This document shows positions 18,043-27,570 of a stretch of 36,605 bases of DNA, piece after piece. The stretch comes from Deltaproteobacteria bacterium. GTDB taxonomy: Bacteria > Myxococcota_A > Polyangia > JACPQR01. Numbering within the stretch: position 1 is the stretch's first letter; each line of letters opens with the position of its first letter. The stretch lies in NCBI GenBank assembly GCA_016190375.1, contig JACPQR010000167.1, positions 1 through 36,605 of the forward strand. Direction: 5' to 3'. Under the pieces are notes generated by a model. That model made no database searches. It was not told the DNA's origin and was given only the letters and a program-made list of their open reading frames with translations. The position numbers and the translations under genes were made by a program.

Positions 18043-19653
<1,611 letters not shown>

Positions 19654-19659
19654 ATCGCT

Positions 19660-20148
19660 TCACTCGAGCAAGCGCCGCACGATCCGCTCGAGCTCGCTCT
19701 CGCGAAGGAGCCGGACGTCCCAGCCCACGACCGCGCCGTTCGCGGCGATGAAGGCGAATGCGGGGACGGCGGGGATCGTCCCCAGGGCCGATCGGCCGGC
19801 GACGAGGTCCTCGTCGGCGATGAGCACCGGGAATGGCGGGTCGAGGAAGTCACGCCACGCCTGGACGATCGGGGCGTTGCCGGGCTCGAGCGCAACGCCC
19901 ACGAACGCCACGTCTCGCGCGTGGCGAATCGCGACTTGAGACACGAACGGCGCGATGGCCTGCGCCGGCCCGCTGTAGGTGGTGAAGAAGAAGAGCACCA
20001 CCGGCCGCCCGACGAGGTCGGACAGATCGAGGTTGCCGCCATCTAGCCGGTCGAGGACGACGGGCTCGAGCGGCGAAGCCGTCGGCGGCCGCTGGGCTCC
20101 GCCGCACGCGGCGAGCGCCGCGAGCGCGAGGAGCGCCCTGGCGGCCAC
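19660..20148 (-). CDS. Thioredoxin-fold (TlpA-like) lipoprotein lacking CxxC
   Basis: 162 residues. The signal ends in a lipobox (LAAC, Cys15). The rest follows the TlpA/AhpC-TSA thioredoxin layout: DLSDLVGRPVVLFFF, then FTTYSGPAQAIAPF where TlpA proteins have WCGPC, a middle strand (VAFVGVALEPG), the cis-proline loop (IPAVPAF, Pro129) and a C-terminal helix. Both active cysteines are replaced (Ser59-Gly-Pro-Ala62), so ordinary disulfide exchange is not possible. GTG 20148 is well supported: AAGGAGG stands four bases upstream and the preceding gene's TAG shares its last base with this start. It may act as a binding or scaffold protein for the Cys-rich lipoprotein made from the same unit; that is inference. 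Confidence 0.88.
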   Translation of the reverse strand: MAARALLALAALAACGGAQRPPTASPLEPVVLDRLDGGNLDLSDLVGRPVVLFFFTTYSGPAQAIAPFVSQVAIRHARDVAFVGVALEPGNAPIVQAWRDFLDPPFPVLIADEDLVAGRSALGTIPAVPAFAFIAANGAVVGWDVRLLRESELERIVRRLLE

Positions 20149-20774
20149 TAATCCTCCTTGTCCTTCTGGCCGACGAACTGGTCGGCCTTCTCCCGGAACA
20201 GGACGTTGAAGGTCGTCAGCGACCCGTAGCAGCGCGTCACGTACTGCTGCAGCTCGATCTTGTCGGCGTCGCTCAGCCCCGGGTGGCCGTTGACCTTGGC
20301 CTCGAGGACGCGCAGGCGATCTCGCAGCATCACGATCTTGTGGAAGAACGCGTCGAGCGGGATCCGCTTCTCCTGCGTGTCGGCGCGGCCGGGCTTGAGG
20401 ACGACCTCGCCGCCGACCCACCGCTCGCCCAGCGGCACGACGCCGACCCCCAGCTCCTCGTCCAGGACCTCCCTCAGCAGCTCCTTGAGCTCACCTCGCT
20501 CCATCTCGAAGTCGACCTCCTCGTGTGGATCGGCCGTGCGCCGTGGCTCCTCGGTTTGCCCCGGCGCCCTCGGCCCCCTGGGCCCGCGCGGTCCTCGAAC
20601 CGGGAAGGGCCTAGGGACCTCGCCGCGCGCGCGATGGCTCCCGCAGGTCGCCGTTGCCTTCAGGGGTGACGGCCAGCAGCCGAGCCGGCACTCGCCCACG
20701 GCCACGGCGACGGGATCCGGCCTCCACTCGGTGAAGAAGATGCAGTTTCCGCAGCGTCCGGTCAGGTCGGTCAT
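20148..20774 (-). CDS. Cys-cluster protein of unknown function
   Basis: 208 residues, no signal peptide. Residues 8-47 carry five cysteines and a histidine (CGNC, ECRLGC, TCGSH; Cys8, 11, 29, 33, 44, His47), which could bind zinc or an iron-sulfur centre. A basic Pro/Gly linker follows with three G-P-R triplets (GPRGPRGPR). The C-terminal half (about 85-208) is helical (LKELLREVLDEEL, DAFFHKIVMLRDRLRVLEAKV, KIELQQYVTRCYGSL). ATG 20774 lies four bases after the stop of the large Cys-rich lipoprotein gene, and the stop overlaps the start of the thioredoxin-like gene. The three are surely one transcription unit. I do not recognise the family. Confidence 0.85.
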   Translation of the reverse strand: MTDLTGRCGNCIFFTEWRPDPVAVAVGECRLGCWPSPLKATATCGSHRARGEVPRPFPVRGPRGPRGPRAPGQTEEPRRTADPHEEVDFEMERGELKELLREVLDEELGVGVVPLGERWVGGEVVLKPGRADTQEKRIPLDAFFHKIVMLRDRLRVLEAKVNGHPGLSDADKIELQQYVTRCYGSLTTFNVLFREKADQFVGQKDKED

Positions 20775-20778
20775 CAGG

Positions 20779-23700
20779 TCATGGGTTGCACGACCCGTCG
20801 ACGCAGCCGCCGGCGCCGTCGCAGCACCGGCTCGGAGGGGAGTTGCACTCGCCGTTCGGATCCGTGCCTGCGGGCTCATACGCGGGCGTGCACGTACCGC
20901 CCTGGCAGGTCCAGTTGGCGCAGAGCGGCTCGTTCCCGCAGGTGCTCGTGTCGCTCCCGCAGCACTCGGCGCATGCGCCGTTACAGCATCGATCGGTCCC
21001 CGTGCAGTCGTCGTAGCCGTCGGCCCTCTCGTTATCCGTGCAGGAACCGCCGTCGCAGGACCAGTAGTGGCACTCGGCCGGCGCTCCGCAGTTGCTCACA
21101 TCCGCCCCGCAACACTCCTGGCACGACCCGGTGCAGCACTCCTCGCCGGCGGTGGAGCAGTCGTCGTAGCCGTCGGCCCTCGTGTTGTCCGCGCAGCTGT
21201 TGGTCTCGCAGGTCCACCAGTGGCACTCGTTCGCCCCGCCGCAGTCGCTGGCGTCCGCGCCGCAGCACTCCTCGCAGGCTCCGTTGCAGCAGATCGCGAG
21301 GCCCCCGTTGCCGGGGCACTCGCCCTCGGGGTCTTCGCCGTCCGTCTCGTCGACCGCGATGCAGTCGTTGTTGCCGTTGCAGGTCCAGTCCTGGCAGGTC
21401 GGCTGCGAGCCGCACGTCGAGGTGCCGCCGCAACACTCCTCGCACTGCCCACTGCAGCAGATGTCCAGGCCGCCGCGGCCCGCGCACTCGGTCTCGGGGT
21501 CCTGTCCGTTGGTCTCGTTCACCGTGACGCAGTTGTTGCTCGAGCAGCTCCAGTCCTTGCACGTCCCGGGGCTTCCGGGGCAAGTGCTCGCGTCGGCACC
21601 GCAGCAGCCCCGGCAGCCGACGGCGGCGCCGCAGCAGGCAGGCGTCGCTCCGCCGCACGCGCTCGCGCTCGAGCAGTTGCCGTTGGCGTTGCAGGTGTCG
21701 GTCGTGCAGAGGCTGCTGTCATCGCAGTTCCCGGTCCTTCCCGCGTCCGCCGCGCAAGCGCTCCAGGAGGACCAGTTGCAGGTGGCTCCGCACGAGCGGC
21801 TCTGGCGCCCGCAGCCGGTGCCGCCCTGGCCACCCGAGCCGCAGTTGCGGCTATCGGTGGCGGCGCCGCACTGTCCGCCGCCGCAGGTCCCCCAGTCATC
21901 CCAGGTGCAGTTGTCCAGGCAGGTGCGCCACTGCGAGCCTCCGCCACAGTTGCCGCAGCTCTGCGGTTCTGTGTCGCCCGGTCCGCAAACGCCTTCGCCG
22001 GTGCAGCTTCCCCAGGCGCCCCACTGGCAGTTGGCCTGGCAGGTTCGGGACTGGCTGCCGCAGTCGCCGCAGTCGCGCGGCTCGACCTGGCCCGGCGTGC
22101 AGGGCCCCTGGTTGTTGCAGCCACCCCAGTCGCCCCAGGTGCAGTCGCCGTTGCACGTCCTGTCCTGCGAGCCGCAGCGGCCGCAGCCCTGGGTACCGAC
22201 CTCCGCGACCTCGCAAGGTCCCTGGTTGATGCAGGCCTGCCAGTCGCCCCACGAGCAGTCGGCTTCGCAGAGGCTGGTTTGCGACCCGCACCTCTGACAG
22301 CCCCGCTGCCGGTCGTCGTCGTTTTCGAACGAGCACTCGCCCTCGGCGTAGCAGGCGCCCCACGGACCCCAGGTGCAGTCGGCGCCGCAGGTCCGGTCGT
22401 GCCGGCCGCACAGGACGCCGCAGCCCTCCGTCCTGTAGGGGCTGTCGGGGTCCTCGGGATCGCACTCGCCGACGGGCTGGCCGTCGCAGCAGAACACGCC
22501 GCCACCCACGGGCTCCCCGTCCCTGACCCATGCCGTGCCGCACTCGCCGTCGTCGCAGACCGGGATCTGACAGGTGGGCGCCTCGCAGACGACGCCGCAG
22601 GCGCCGCAGTTCATGATGTCGGAGGTCAGGTCCTTGCAGCCGTCGCTGCAGCAGAAGTCGTCCGCCCCACCCCCGCACTGCGCATCCGGCACCTCGGGGT
22701 CCACGAGAGCCAGCCCGCAGCGACAGACGCCGTCGATGCACTGGTCCGACCTGCAGACCGTGCCCTCCCTGCAGCCTGCGTTGCAGTCATGCCGGCACTC
22801 GCCGCAGTGGAGGAGGTCGCTGTCGAACCGGATCGTCGTCCACTCGCCGGACAGAAGGACGCATCCTGTCCTGTCGGCGATGTCCTCGTCGAAGGTCCCG
22901 TCGCAGTCGTCGTCGATTCCGTTGCACGGGTCGGACGCGACGCCGGGGTTGATGTTCGCGGCGCCGTCGTTGCAGTCGTTGTCGGAGTTGTAGTAGTCGT
23001 CGTCGGCGTCGGAATCGCACGTGGTGTCTCGTCCGGAGCAGTCCGCGTCGACCCCGTCTCCGCACCTGTCCTTCGCTCCCGGGTAGCGGGTCGGGTCGCC
23101 GTCCGCGCAATCGGGGCCGCCCGCGGCCTCGCCGATCGAGCCGTCGAGGTCACCATCGCCGTTGGGACAGGGGTCGCCGTCTTCATCCAGGGGCAGGCCG
23201 TTGTCCGTTCCGCCGAGCGAGCAGTCCTCGTCGATCCGGTTGCCGCACACCGCGGTCCCGAGCGGCGACATCGCGGCGCTGCAGTCGTTGCAGTCGTCCA
23301 CGCAGCCCGCGGGGGGATTCGGGTCCGCCGCACAGTCCGCGGGGCTCCCGTCGGCGTCGAGGTCGGGCGCGAGGCACGCGCCCACCTCGTCGACCAGGTC
23401 GTTGCAGTTGTTGTCCAGGCCGTCGCACTCTCCGCCCGGCGTCTCGCTCGCACCGGGCTTGATGTCCGGGTTGCCGTCGTCGCAGTCGCATCCCGTGTCG
23501 TTGCGGCCGCAGCTCGTGACGCCGTCGCCGTCCCTGTCGCAGCGCCGATCCTCTCCGTCGCAGTCCTCGTCGATCTCGTTCTCGCACAGCTCGAGCGCCG
23601 GATCGGAGGTCTCGCTGACGCCCGGGTTGATCGCGGCGTCCGTGTCGTCGCAGTCGCAGGTGGAGCGGTCCCTCTCGTTCGGCGAGCAGCCGGTGTAGGA

Positions 23701-24318
23701 GTCGGAGTCGTTGTCGGCGCAGGGCGCGTCCGTGCCGTCGCAGTCCTGATCGATCTCGTCCTCGCACTGGTCGACGGCGACGGGGTTCGTCTCCGGGTCG
23801 TCCGGCCCGCAGTCGGTTCCCCACTGCAGCGGACACTGGTCGTTGCAGCCGACGTCCTCGACGCCGGGCTCGTGACACGTCTCCTCGACGGTCCATGTGT
23901 CGCCGTCCTCGTCGGCCTCGCCGTCTCCCTTGGCGATCGGTCCGACGAGGACGACCTCCGACTTCGTCACGCCCGTGACCGTGTAGCAGCGGGTCGCGAC
24001 GAAGACGTCGGTGCCCGTCTCCGCCACGACGTGCACCAGGAACTGGCCGGGCGAGCGCAGCTCGATGCCGATCCGGATAGGATCGCCCGGCTCCATCGCG
24101 CCGAGCTCGGTCCGCGGGGACTCTGCCCGCAGCGAGGACTTCAGGTCCCGGACCGCGACCTCGATCGCCGTCCCCTCCGCGAGCGCGCCCTCGGTCTCGC
24201 CGAACGCCGTGATGAGAACCGCGTATTCCGCCTCACCGCACCCAGCGAGCGCAGCAAGGGGGGCAAGCAACGCAAGCCCGAAGCGACGACCTTGCAAGAG
24301 AAATCGATGGTACCACAT
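20779..24318 (-). CDS. Giant MopE-type, Cys-rich lipoprotein
   Basis: 1179 residues. The signal ends in LALAG-type lipobox with Cys27. Residues about 30-125 form a beta-rich domain. Residues about 140-480 hold a run of MopE-type putative metal-binding units (CEDEIDQDCDG, CENEIDEDCDG, CDGLDNNCNDLVDE, CNGIDDDCDGTFDE), each with DxDxDG-like loops and DCDD segments. About six modules of the form CGxCGSQxRTC-x(3)-C-x-W-G-x-W-x-x-C follow, TSP1-like in circular phase. The C-terminal part has about five repeats built on ECCGAD-x-S-x-CG, W-x-C and CC-x-G-x-C. The end matches the lipoprotein at 230-1699. ATG 24318 is chosen for its lipoprotein signal; the longer open frame on this strand is a shadow of mutS2. 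It is probably a disulfide-braced, calcium- or copper-binding surface protein. Confidence 0.92.
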   Translation of the reverse strand: MWYHRFLLQGRRFGLALLAPLAALAGCGEAEYAVLITAFGETEGALAEGTAIEVAVRDLKSSLRAESPRTELGAMEPGDPIRIGIELRSPGQFLVHVVAETGTDVFVATRCYTVTGVTKSEVVLVGPIAKGDGEADEDGDTWTVEETCHEPGVEDVGCNDQCPLQWGTDCGPDDPETNPVAVDQCEDEIDQDCDGTDAPCADNDSDSYTGCSPNERDRSTCDCDDTDAAINPGVSETSDPALELCENEIDEDCDGEDRRCDRDGDGVTSCGRNDTGCDCDDGNPDIKPGASETPGGECDGLDNNCNDLVDEVGACLAPDLDADGSPADCAADPNPPAGCVDDCNDCSAAMSPLGTAVCGNRIDEDCSLGGTDNGLPLDEDGDPCPNGDGDLDGSIGEAAGGPDCADGDPTRYPGAKDRCGDGVDADCSGRDTTCDSDADDDYYNSDNDCNDGAANINPGVASDPCNGIDDDCDGTFDEDIADRTGCVLLSGEWTTIRFDSDLLHCGECRHDCNAGCREGTVCRSDQCIDGVCRCGLALVDPEVPDAQCGGGADDFCCSDGCKDLTSDIMNCGACGVVCEAPTCQIPVCDDGECGTAWVRDGEPVGGGVFCCDGQPVGECDPEDPDSPYRTEGCGVLCGRHDRTCGADCTWGPWGACYAEGECSFENDDDRQRGCQRCGSQTSLCEADCSWGDWQACINQGPCEVAEVGTQGCGRCGSQDRTCNGDCTWGDWGGCNNQGPCTPGQVEPRDCGDCGSQSRTCQANCQWGAWGSCTGEGVCGPGDTEPQSCGNCGGGSQWRTCLDNCTWDDWGTCGGGQCGAATDSRNCGSGGQGGTGCGRQSRSCGATCNWSSWSACAADAGRTGNCDDSSLCTTDTCNANGNCSSASACGGATPACCGAAVGCRGCCGADASTCPGSPGTCKDWSCSSNNCVTVNETNGQDPETECAGRGGLDICCSGQCEECCGGTSTCGSQPTCQDWTCNGNNDCIAVDETDGEDPEGECPGNGGLAICCNGACEECCGADASDCGGANECHWWTCETNSCADNTRADGYDDCSTAGEECCTGSCQECCGADVSNCGAPAECHYWSCDGGSCTDNERADGYDDCTGTDRCCNGACAECCGSDTSTCGNEPLCANWTCQGGTCTPAYEPAGTDPNGECNSPPSRCCDGAGGCVDGSCNP

Positions 24319-24372
24319 CGGGCTCGCGAGCGCCTTGACATGGCCTCCCCCTTGCCTTCCACTGGCGCGCGC

Positions 24373-26775
24373 ATGACGCCGCAGGGCTCCAGCTCCAAGA
24401 CGCTGGCCGACCTCGAGTGGGCCCGCCTCACCCGCGCGATCGCCGACCGGTGCGCGAGCGAACCGGGCGCGGTGCGTGCGATGGAGCTCCCGCTCCTGCC
24501 GGATCTCGCCGCGGTCTGGGCGCGGCTGGCGCTCGTCGAGGAGGCGATGCGCCTGCACGGCGCCGCGGCCGGGGATCCGGTGCCGGACCTCGGGCGCGTG
24601 CAGGGAATCGACCAGCTCGTCGATCGCGCAGAGATCCACGGGGTGCTCGACGTCGGTGAGCTCGCGGGGATCTCGGCGACCCTGAATGCCGCGGCTACCG
24701 CCGCTCGCCAGATCGGCTCGCGCCGGGCCCTTTATCCCCTCCTGGCCGAGACCGCCGCCCCAGGTCGTGCCGTGGAGGAGCTCGCCGAGCGCATCGGATC
24801 CAAGATCGGGGAGGACGGCGACCTCGCGGACGACGCGAGCGCGGAGCTCCGGCGCGCCCGCTCCGCGGCGGCGGCGGACCGTGCTCGCGTGATCTCGCGG
24901 ATCGAGGAGCTGATGGCGCGGCACCGCGACGTGCTGCAGGACACCTTCTACACGGTCCGCGAGGGACGGTACGTGCTGCCGGTCCGCACTGATGCGCACG
25001 AGCGCGTGGCGGGTATAGTCCACGGGACGTCGGCGAGCGGCGCCACCGTCTTCGTCGAGCCGCGCGCCGTGGTCGCGCTCGGGAATCGGCTCAAGATGGC
25101 GGTCGCCGAGGTCGAGCGCGAGGAGGCCCGCATCCTGGCGGCGCTCTCGGAGGAGGTCGGCAGGGTCGCGGACCGTGTCCGGGCGGCGGCCCGGGCCGCG
25201 GCGACGCTCGACCTGCTCGTGGGGATCGCGAGGCTGGCCTCGGACCTCGATGCTCGGCTGCCCCGCCTGCTGGACTCGCCGCGCCTCTCGCTCGTCGCGG
25301 CCCGCCATCCGTTGCTCCTCCTCGACGGGACGACCGTCGTCGCGAACGACATCGTCGTCGAGCCTGGTCGAGCTCTCGTCGTCTCGGGTCCGAACGCGGG
25401 CGGGAAGACAGTCATCCTGAAGACCGCGGGCATCATCGCCTTGATGGTCCGGGCCGGGCTGCCCGTGCCCGCGGCGGAGCACAGCGAGGTCGGGTTCATC
25501 GCCAACGTCTACACGGACGTCGGTGACGAGCAGAGCCTGACACTGTCTCTGTCCACGTTCAGCGGGCACCTCTGCAACCTCTCCCGCATCCTCGCGACGG
25601 CCGGCTGGGGTGACCTGGTCCTCCTCGATGAGCTGGCCGCAGGTACCGACCCGGACGAGGGCGCGGCGCTCGCCCGCGCCGTGGTCGAGGCGCTCTGCGA
25701 GCGCGGTGCCACGGTCGCGGTCACGACGCACTACCCGGCGCTCAAGGAGGCTGCGACGGTGGACGACCGGTTCGTGAACGCCTCGGTCGGCTTCGACGTC
25801 GGCCGAATGGAGCCGAGCTTCCGGCTCACCTCTGGGATCCCCGGCGCCTCGGTCGCTCTCGCGATAGCGGGACGCTTCGGGATCGCCGATCCGATCGTGG
25901 CGCGAGCGCGCTCGATGCTGGGCGAGGGCGCGCTGGATTTCGCCGAGGCCATCGCCCGGCTGGAGCACGAGCGGACGAAGGTCGAGGAAGAGGCCGCCAT
26001 GGCGAAGCGGGAGAGGGAGCGCGCCGAACAGGCCCGAGCCCTGGCCGAGGACGAGCTCGAGCGTGCGAGAGCCAGGGACGAGAAGAAGGTGTCGCGAGAG
26101 GTGGCGGAGGTGCTCGAGGTCGTCCAGCGCACTCGCGCCCAGGTCGCGGTGGCGGAGGCGAGGGTGCGTCGTCGTCGCGTCGTTCCCGAGGACGTGCGAA
26201 GCGCGCGCGAGGTGCTCGCCGAGGTCGCTCCCGAGATCGCGCCGGGAGGGAAGCTCGCGCAGGTGCTCTCGCCCGCGCCGCAGGGGAGGCCCGCGACCGA
26301 GGCGGACCTCAGGCCCGGCTGCGAGGTGTGGATCGCTCGCCTGGGCGGAAAGGCAAGGGTCGTCGAGGTCCCTCGCAAGGGGAAGGTGAGGGTCGCGCTG
26401 GGCAAGATGGCCACGACGCTGCCCGTCTCGGAGGTGCTCCTGCTCGAGGGCAAACGACCGGCGGCCCCGACGAAGACGTACGAGGCTCCTGCCTACGACG
26501 CCGCCGCGGACGCGGCTCAGCCCGCGCAGACCTCCGACAACACCTGCGACCTTCGCGGGCTCCGCGCCGACGAGGCGCTGGAGGCCGGCGAGCGCTTCTT
26601 CGACCGGATGATGAGGGAGGGCAAGCAGTGCGCCTTCCTCATCCACGGCCACGGCACCGGCGCGCTGCGCGCGCAGGTGCGCGAGGTCCTGTCGAAGTCG
26701 CGCTACGTCGCGCGGTTCCGTCCGGGGCAGCAGGGCGAGGGCGGCGATGGCGTGACGGTCTTCTGGCTCAGGTAG
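24373..26775 (+). CDS. mutS2: Endonuclease MutS2
   Basis: About 800 residues. MutS2 lacks the mismatch-recognition domain of MutS and acts in suppressing homologous recombination and, in some bacteria, in rescue of collided ribosomes. The MutS core has KTLADLEWARL at the start, the clamp helices, Walker A GPNAGGKT (339-346, Lys345), the STFSGHL signature, Walker B LVLLDE (Asp419, Glu420) and GTDPDEGAA. A coiled coil (about 525-610) leads to a KOW-like linker and a C-terminal Smr nuclease domain (about 722-800) with DLRG (726-729) and HGHGTGALR (758-766). The start is uncertain: ATG 24373, 24340 and 24307 are in frame and none has a strong ribosome site. The gene is divergent from the giant lipoprotein and convergent with the nucleotidyltransferase. 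Confidence 0.95.
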   Translation: MTPQGSSSKTLADLEWARLTRAIADRCASEPGAVRAMELPLLPDLAAVWARLALVEEAMRLHGAAAGDPVPDLGRVQGIDQLVDRAEIHGVLDVGELAGISATLNAAATAARQIGSRRALYPLLAETAAPGRAVEELAERIGSKIGEDGDLADDASAELRRARSAAAADRARVISRIEELMARHRDVLQDTFYTVREGRYVLPVRTDAHERVAGIVHGTSASGATVFVEPRAVVALGNRLKMAVAEVEREEARILAALSEEVGRVADRVRAAARAAATLDLLVGIARLASDLDARLPRLLDSPRLSLVAARHPLLLLDGTTVVANDIVVEPGRALVVSGPNAGGKTVILKTAGIIALMVRAGLPVPAAEHSEVGFIANVYTDVGDEQSLTLSLSTFSGHLCNLSRILATAGWGDLVLLDELAAGTDPDEGAALARAVVEALCERGATVAVTTHYPALKEAATVDDRFVNASVGFDVGRMEPSFRLTSGIPGASVALAIAGRFGIADPIVARARSMLGEGALDFAEAIARLEHERTKVEEEAAMAKRERERAEQARALAEDELERARARDEKKVSREVAEVLEVVQRTRAQVAVAEARVRRRRVVPEDVRSAREVLAEVAPEIAPGGKLAQVLSPAPQGRPATEADLRPGCEVWIARLGGKARVVEVPRKGKVRVALGKMATTLPVSEVLLLEGKRPAAPTKTYEAPAYDAAADAAQPAQTSDNTCDLRGLRADEALEAGERFFDRMMREGKQCAFLIHGHGTGALRAQVREVLSKSRYVARFRPGQQGEGGDGVTVFWLR

Positions 26776-26782
26776 CTTGCGC

Positions 26783-26814
26783 GCGGCTCGGGCTTTCAGG
26801 TCCCGAGGAGCCGC
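26783..26814. terminator. Hairpin between convergent genes
   Basis: GCGGCTCGGG (26783-26792) can pair with CCCGAGGAGCCGC (26802-26814) through a GC-rich stem with a three-base bulge and a nine-base loop. It spans the 20-base gap between the mutS2 stop and the stop of the nucleotidyltransferase gene and enters the latter. There is no T run, so a classical intrinsic terminator is not shown. Confidence 0.35.
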
Positions 26815-27374
26815 TTGACGAGCGCCTCGTCGTCCAACGCCGACACCGACCGGAGGAGCTCGGCCTCGTGGGGTGGGAGCCACGACTTCAGGTACTCCCA
26901 GTCGATCGTGTCGCCACGCGCGTCCAATACCGACCGGATGTCGGCGAGGTCCTGCAGCATCCGGCGCCGGTCGGACCGCAGCTTGATGAGCTTGTGGATG
27001 AGGAGGTCCTCGGCCGTCACGACCTTGACCTTGGTGCCCGCGACCTCCACCTGGACGGCGCGCTCGAGGCAGGTCCGGTCGTACGCACCATTGCTGACGA
27101 ACAGGTCCACATCCCAATCGCCGACGCGGAAGCGCACCAGATCCGGCATCTCGCCCGGACCGGCCCGCATGCCGTCGTACAGGGCGAGCAGCGGCTCTAC
27201 TGCCGCCGCGGGTAGCTCGCCGCAGAGGTCGATGTCGTGCGTCTCGCGGGGCACCGCCCACACTCCGAGCGCGACGCTGCCGGTCACCGCGAAATCCTGG
27301 ACGCCCAGGCTGGCCAAGAGACGGCTCAGCCTGCCGATGGCCTCGGACGGAGGATCAGGGAGCTTCCCGGCCAC
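26796..27374 (-). CDS. AbiEii-like nucleotidyltransferase-fold protein
   Basis: 192 residues, cytosolic. The N-terminal half has the pol-beta nucleotidyltransferase signature: TGSVALGVWAV (Gly32-Ser33), then RETHDIDL (Asp48, Asp50) and a third acidic strand WDVDLFV (Asp88, Asp90). The C-terminal half contains VVTAEDLLIHKLIKL and the R-x-x-x-DLADI segment common in AbiEii/AbiGii-toxin-type and related nucleotidyltransferases. Catalytic residues look complete. ATG 27374 overlaps the upstream 69-residue gene by 20 bases. A small protein followed by a nucleotidyltransferase recalls type IV-like toxin-antitoxin pairs, but a housekeeping role is equally possible here because the pair is embedded behind ychF. 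Confidence 0.85.
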   Translation of the reverse strand: MAGKLPDPPSEAIGRLSRLLASLGVQDFAVTGSVALGVWAVPRETHDIDLCGELPAAAVEPLLALYDGMRAGPGEMPDLVRFRVGDWDVDLFVSNGAYDRTCLERAVQVEVAGTKVKVVTAEDLLIHKLIKLRSDRRRMLQDLADIRSVLDARGDTIDWEYLKSWLPPHEAELLRSVSALDDEALVKRLLGT

Positions 27375-27564
27375 GGCGCGGGTCCCGCCGGATCATCTCC
27401 AGCGCTGCGATCAATCGCTCGCTCGGCGGACGCGCGAGGTGGCGCTTGAAGGATTCTGCCCTCAGCTCCGCCTTCCACGTCGCCGGATCACCCCAAAGCA
27501 GCGTGAGCCCGTCCACATCGATCCGCCTTCGGCGCTCACCACTCATCATCTCGAAGGTTAGCAC
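27355..27564 (-). CDS. Small helical protein paired with nucleotidyltransferase
   Basis: 69 residues, basic, predicted mostly helical, no membrane segment. The C-terminal part has RPPSERLIAALEMIRRD, a pattern seen in small proteins encoded next to nucleotidyltransferases; I do not recognise a named family. The GTG start at 27564 lies six bases after the YchF-like stop, and ATG 27549 or 27546 are alternatives with no better ribosome site. The end overlaps the nucleotidyltransferase start by 20 bases, so the two are translationally coupled. It may be the partner or antidote of that enzyme; this rests on gene order only. Confidence 0.72.
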   Translation of the reverse strand: MLTFEMMSGERRRRIDVDGLTLLWGDPATWKAELRAESFKRHLARPPSERLIAALEMIRRDPRRGREAP

Positions 27565-27570
27565 GCTCGA

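Noticed and set aside
24335..24363. TTGACA at 24335-24340 as a -35 for mutS2
   Set aside because: The expected -10 position is GC-rich and the element lies so close to the possible start codons that a usable transcript start is unlikely.
20260..24372. A plus-strand open frame of over 1300 codons joined in frame to the N-terminus of MutS2
   Set aside because: It is the antisense shadow of the giant Cys-rich lipoprotein gene; the translation is low-complexity Val/Ala/Arg, and MutS2 homology starts only near 24373.
24319..27261. A minus-strand open frame extending the giant lipoprotein upstream through mutS2
   Set aside because: Sequence is Arg/Gly/Asp-rich antisense of mutS2. A proper lipoprotein signal begins at 24318.
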